From Gammaproteobacteria bacterium (GTDB lineage: Bacteria > Pseudomonadota > Gammaproteobacteria > Steroidobacterales > Steroidobacteraceae): DNA of 64,000 nucleotides. Under the pieces are notes generated by a model. The model was not told where the DNA came from, searched no databases, and was given only the letters and a program-made list of their open reading frames with translations. Position numbers and translations under genes: made by a program. The stretch lies in NCBI GenBank assembly GCA_025358295.1, contig JANYJY010000022.1, positions 102,820 to 166,819 on the forward strand. Direction: 5' to 3'. Positions 60,961-64,000 of the stretch are shown here, piece by piece; the stretch's first letter is position 1, and each line of letters starts with the position of its first letter.

Positions 60961-62433
60961 CTATTCTATGGCTCCCTGCGGCGAGCCAGGTAGCGGGGAA
61001 TCAAGATACGGGAATGCACTCAAGTAAATGTCATCCGGGTTGATCTGGCCAGTGACGTGAACATTGGCCGCATCCGGTCCCGCGGCACGCACCCCATCGG
61101 TATAAGGCGCACCATTGTTGGGATCCTTGAGGTCGCTGCCGCAGTTCCCGATAGCACCGCACAATGCCCCCTCCGCCACGCGCAAAGTGATATCGACGAC
61201 ATCATCGTAGGGTCGACGACCGTTCGGGAAGCCCGCCAAGTCGCCGCCAAGGACACCCAAGTCGTTCTGTTTGGCCGGAGGTGTGGGGGCGATCGAGGTA
61301 TTGAGCCTCAGCATTTCGGACGGGTTCACGTGGGCTGGCTGGTTCAAGCCTTTGACACCGGTCAAGAACGCAGCGACCAAATCGTTCCGCGGAGTCCCGG
61401 GCGCCTTGGCCGCGTCGCCAAATAGCACGTTGAGCAATACCGGAAGGGACGGATTCGTCACGTAATGCAGGAACTGCGCATCTTGGGCTGGAGAACTTGC
61501 ATTGAATTTGTCTTTATCGGGCAAGCCGATCACGAGTTCGTTCACCAGCGGCATGCCGAGACGAGACACCTGAGTGAAGCCGCCCTCAGAGTCGCCATTG
61601 CCGGACTTCCCCAAAGACGCAGTAGTATAACCGCCGATTACAGGATCCTTTCCCGAGACCAAGCAGCTGATCGGGAGTTCCAATGCAATGGAAGTGACAT
61701 TCTTTTTGGCGAGATCATTCTTCTTCCCATCGCGGGGACCCACTGGATTCATGTTCACGAGATCAAATACCTCGCCAATATTGATGAAGAACCCCTCCTT
61801 TCGTTGCCCGACAAACACTCGGCCCGGCATCGCACACCCGGGAATCACGATGTCATAGATAAAGTGGGAAGCGTAGTCCGGATAATTGGGAATGGACTTG
61901 TGCCCAATGTTGTCGGCAGGCTTTCCAAAGGTCTTGCGCTCTGCGGATTCATTTTCAATCGGCTGAGCGTCGCTGCGGTTGCCATTGCGGACGAGAGAAA
62001 GCGTATAAGTTTGCACGACATTTAAACTCGTGCCTGTCGCATCAACGGGTCCGATATTAAGGAGCGGCACCGGTGTTTTTTGGTTGCCGGCAGGAACGGC
62101 CAGATTCTTGGTCGTGTTCTTGAAGCGAAACTCAAACGTCAAATCGGGGCGCCCGCTGCCATCGTTGTCGATATTGATGGCATACACCGCTTTTTCATCC
62201 ATGTTAAAGAAATTCGGGCCTCCTTGCGGATCCTGAAATGGAATGTAATTGGCGAGCACGGTGACATAGTTGCTGCGCCCGGGTTCATAGCTGCGGAACA
62301 TATAGAAATCCGTTCCGTCGACACGGGGGGCGCCCGCGATTGACGGCGCCTCGCGGTGACTTGAGGCAACCGCAAGTAAAGGCAAACACGCGGACCCGAG
62401 AAAAACGAGTCCGCTTAGAGAGCGTGAGGTCAT
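60961..62433 (-). CDS. Secreted DUF4331-family protein
   Basis: A 490-residue exported protein. A signal peptide (about 1-23) is followed by the family opening SSHREAPSIAGAPRVDGTDFYMFRSYEPGRSNYVTV, and further DUF4331 blocks occur (FNMDEKAVYAINIDNDG, and NPSEMLRLNTSIAP late in the chain). The Asp-rich motif near the mature start suggests metal binding, but no activity is known for the family. It heads the minus-strand block with the TPR and HupE/UreJ_2 genes; about 340 bp of gene-free sequence upstream probably hold its promoter. Confidence 0.85.
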   Translation of the reverse strand: MTSRSLSGLVFLGSACLPLLAVASSHREAPSIAGAPRVDGTDFYMFRSYEPGRSNYVTVLANYIPFQDPQGGPNFFNMDEKAVYAINIDNDGSGRPDLTFEFRFKNTTKNLAVPAGNQKTPVPLLNIGPVDATGTSLNVVQTYTLSLVRNGNRSDAQPIENESAERKTFGKPADNIGHKSIPNYPDYASHFIYDIVIPGCAMPGRVFVGQRKEGFFINIGEVFDLVNMNPVGPRDGKKNDLAKKNVTSIALELPISCLVSGKDPVIGGYTTASLGKSGNGDSEGGFTQVSRLGMPLVNELVIGLPDKDKFNASSPAQDAQFLHYVTNPSLPVLLNVLFGDAAKAPGTPRNDLVAAFLTGVKGLNQPAHVNPSEMLRLNTSIAPTPPAKQNDLGVLGGDLAGFPNGRRPYDDVVDITLRVAEGALCGAIGNCGSDLKDPNNGAPYTDGVRAAGPDAANVHVTGQINPDDIYLSAFPYLDSPLPGSPQGAIE

Positions 62434-62774
62434 GAGAATTCCCCTTAATTGTCAATCTAGTTGTGAAATCGAAATTAGCAGTTCCGATAACAATACGTCC
62501 CGCAATCGGTCGCGGATGCACTAACTGCAAGATATTTATTGAAACAATTACAAATCGGGAACACGACGTTATCAAGGTTGCATTGCGGCAATCTCCACGC
62601 GTCAGGTAGCATTGAATTTTAAGAATCCTCGGCCAATGAACGTCGACGCGGCTGTGCTCGGCGTAGCGAAGGCACGTGCTCTCAAAGCCAATATTCGGAT
62701 CGGAAACGCGCTCATCGGTGTCGGCGCTGGCGCGGGCGGCGCGTCGCGCATGCAGCGATCATGGGTAGAATGCA
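62434..62774. other. Divergent intergenic region
   Basis: About 340 bp between the DUF4331 gene and the flavoprotein gene, AT-rich around 62460-62560. Short frames within it lack support. It should contain promoters for both divergent genes, but no specific site was recognised. Confidence 0.45.
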
Positions 62775-63992
62775 ATGCGCTTGACGAGAAATCGAGACTT
62801 GCGGGATGGAAGTGCGGTGTGGAAAGGATTTGATATCCCTCGCGTTCCAGTCCAACGGCTGCGCCGCTCAACCCGGGCCGATGTGGTTATCGTTGGCGCG
62901 GGCATCAGCGGTGCTCTTATTGCGCAATCCCTTACCGAAGCCGGTATGAAACCTCTTATCCTGGAGAGGCGACGCCGTGCGTTGCTAGGGTCCACCGCAG
63001 CGAGCACGTCGCTCCTACAATTCGAATTAGACACGCCGCTGACAGCGTTGAGTCGCAAGTTGGGTGCGCGTGATGCTGCAAAGGTATGGCTCGCCTCCCG
63101 CGATGCCGTCAATGAGCTGCGCACGCGTTCCAAGCGATTGGGTATCGAAGCCGAATTCGCAACCCGTCCGTCATTGTATTTGTCAGGCAATGTGCTTGAT
63201 GCGCGTGGCCTTCGCAAAGAAGCTCGCTGCCGACAAGCAATCGGGTTATCGAGCGAATATATGGATCGTCATGCGCTTCGCCACCATTTCGGCATCGAAC
63301 GCGACGCGGCGTTGCTCAATCATGGCAATGCGGAGGCCAATCCCATCCAATTGGCCGCTGGCTACTTGCGGCTCGCTATGAAAAGTGGCGCCAGATTGTG
63401 CGCGCCCCACGAAGTGGTCGACCTTAGCTCCAGCTCTCGCGGTATTGAGCTCGTGACTGACGACGGCATCGAAATTCAAGCCTCTCACGTGGTGCTTTGC
63501 ACGGGATATGAATTGGCAAAAATCGTACCGCCCATGAACAATAAGATGATTTCTACCTGGGCGATCGCGACGCGGCCACAGCCTGAATCGATTTGGCCAC
63601 AGCGTGCTTTGATTTGGGAATCCTCCGAGCCCTACCTTTACATGCGATCGACCCGCGACGGACGGGTGATTTGCGGCGGGGAAGATGCGGAGTTTTCGGA
63701 TCCTGAGAAACGCGATCGGTTGACGAAAATGAAGGCCGCGCGGATCTCAACGAAGTTAAGTCGGCTGATGCCCGCCATTGATGCCAGGCCCGTGTATTCA
63801 TGGTCGGGCACATTTGGCGCCAACAGCTCAGGGATGCCAACGATCGGCCAAATCCCCGGATATCGACATTGTTACGCGGTCATGGGCTATGGCGGGAACG
63901 GCATTACCTTTTCCATGCTTGCCAGCAGGCTGATTACCGCAGCACTACTCAAGAGAAAGTTGCCGGAAAGCGGTCTTTTTGGCTTTCGCTGA
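62775..63992 (+). CDS. FAD-dependent oxidoreductase (DAO family)
   Basis: A 405-residue flavoprotein. The Rossmann motif VVIVGAGISGALIAQSLTEAG is at about 37-57, then ERRRRALLGSTAASTSLLQ, and it ends with the FAD contact MGYGGNGITFSMLASRLI. The closest sequence style is that of glycine/D-amino-acid oxidase-like proteins without a defined substrate. The ATG at 62775 leaves about 35 residues before the Rossmann fold, so a later start is possible. It stands alone, divergent from the DUF4331 block, at the window's end. Confidence 0.8.
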   Translation: MRLTRNRDLRDGSAVWKGFDIPRVPVQRLRRSTRADVVIVGAGISGALIAQSLTEAGMKPLILERRRRALLGSTAASTSLLQFELDTPLTALSRKLGARDAAKVWLASRDAVNELRTRSKRLGIEAEFATRPSLYLSGNVLDARGLRKEARCRQAIGLSSEYMDRHALRHHFGIERDAALLNHGNAEANPIQLAAGYLRLAMKSGARLCAPHEVVDLSSSSRGIELVTDDGIEIQASHVVLCTGYELAKIVPPMNNKMISTWAIATRPQPESIWPQRALIWESSEPYLYMRSTRDGRVICGGEDAEFSDPEKRDRLTKMKAARISTKLSRLMPAIDARPVYSWSGTFGANSSGMPTIGQIPGYRHCYAVMGYGGNGITFSMLASRLITAALLKRKLPESGLFGFR

Positions 63993-64000
63993 GAATAAGA

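Noticed and set aside
62612..62833. Open frame of 73 codons before the terminal flavoprotein gene
   Set aside because: It overlaps the flavoprotein start in another frame and has no recognisable features.
1..64000. Prophage, CRISPR-Cas or intact transposon
   Set aside because: No cas, integrase, transposase, capsid or terminase gene and no spaced repeat array was recognised anywhere in the window.

Overview
The window is about 60% GC, densely coded and free of CRISPR arrays or intact transposases. Gene content (rlmKL fusion, potFGHI with puu genes, NodT/HAE1 RND pumps, a TonB-dependent receptor with an IVVTAEKR box, DUF6152 proteins) fits a free-living Gammaproteobacterium, possibly of the Nevskiales/Steroidobacter/Xanthomonad neighbourhood. 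That placement is inferred from family content, not from a marker gene.

Layout. 1-790: end of a large DUF3683-type Fe-S/flavin oxidoreductase. 839-3705: secreted S10 peptidase and a PLP aminotransferase. 3868-5202: small accessory patch with an RHH/PIN toxin-antitoxin pair, its promoter/operator, an AT-rich gap and an MscS gene remnant. 5375-11636: minus-strand run puuD-puuA-potF-potG-potH-potI for putrescine uptake and gamma-glutamylation, with puuB divergent (11881-13182). 13212-17320: DUF6152 pair, rlmKL and a urate-hydroxylase-like membrane protein. 17427-21808: exonuclease/GIY-YIG protein, aguB, an XRE-cupin regulator, and a divergent omega-amino-acid:pyruvate transaminase. With the first part this makes a putrescine production, import and breakdown region, with puuC missing.

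21846-31412: cupin, OmpA-like protein, queuosine-precursor transporter, divergent EAL protein, and a complete RND efflux operon. 31742-35111: three translationally coupled genes (membrane protein, alpha/beta hydrolase, large MscS channel). 35191-35265: tRNA-Thr(UGU), followed by an IS-end-like repeat, a histidine kinase, a decapitated response regulator and a methyltransferase. This looks like a tRNA-associated accessory patch. 38384-43271: TonB-dependent receptor behind a perfect palindrome, small membrane protein, LysR remnant, 2-hydroxyacid dehydrogenase, and a 59-residue lipoprotein.

43283-45462: ArsR-SRPBCC-DUF899-GST operon whose start codon lies inside a 16-bp palindrome. 45577-47216: lipoprotein with seven VNG repeats and an exported methyltransferase-like protein. 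47262-57362: FAD oxidoreductase divergent from a 2OG-Fe(II) dioxygenase, which is translationally coupled to a two-component system and followed by a second, unusual RND efflux system with a short adaptor. 57417-63992: metallophosphoesterase, a three-gene HupE/UreJ_2-TPR-DUF4331 block, and a DAO-family flavoprotein.

The best candidates for undescribed biology are the HupE/UreJ_2-TPR-DUF4331 block, the dioxygenase/two-component/RND unit, and the VNG-repeat lipoprotein with its neighbour. Starts were moved inward where a ribosome-binding site, signal peptide or neighbouring gene argued for it. All family calls are by eye and no database search was possible.
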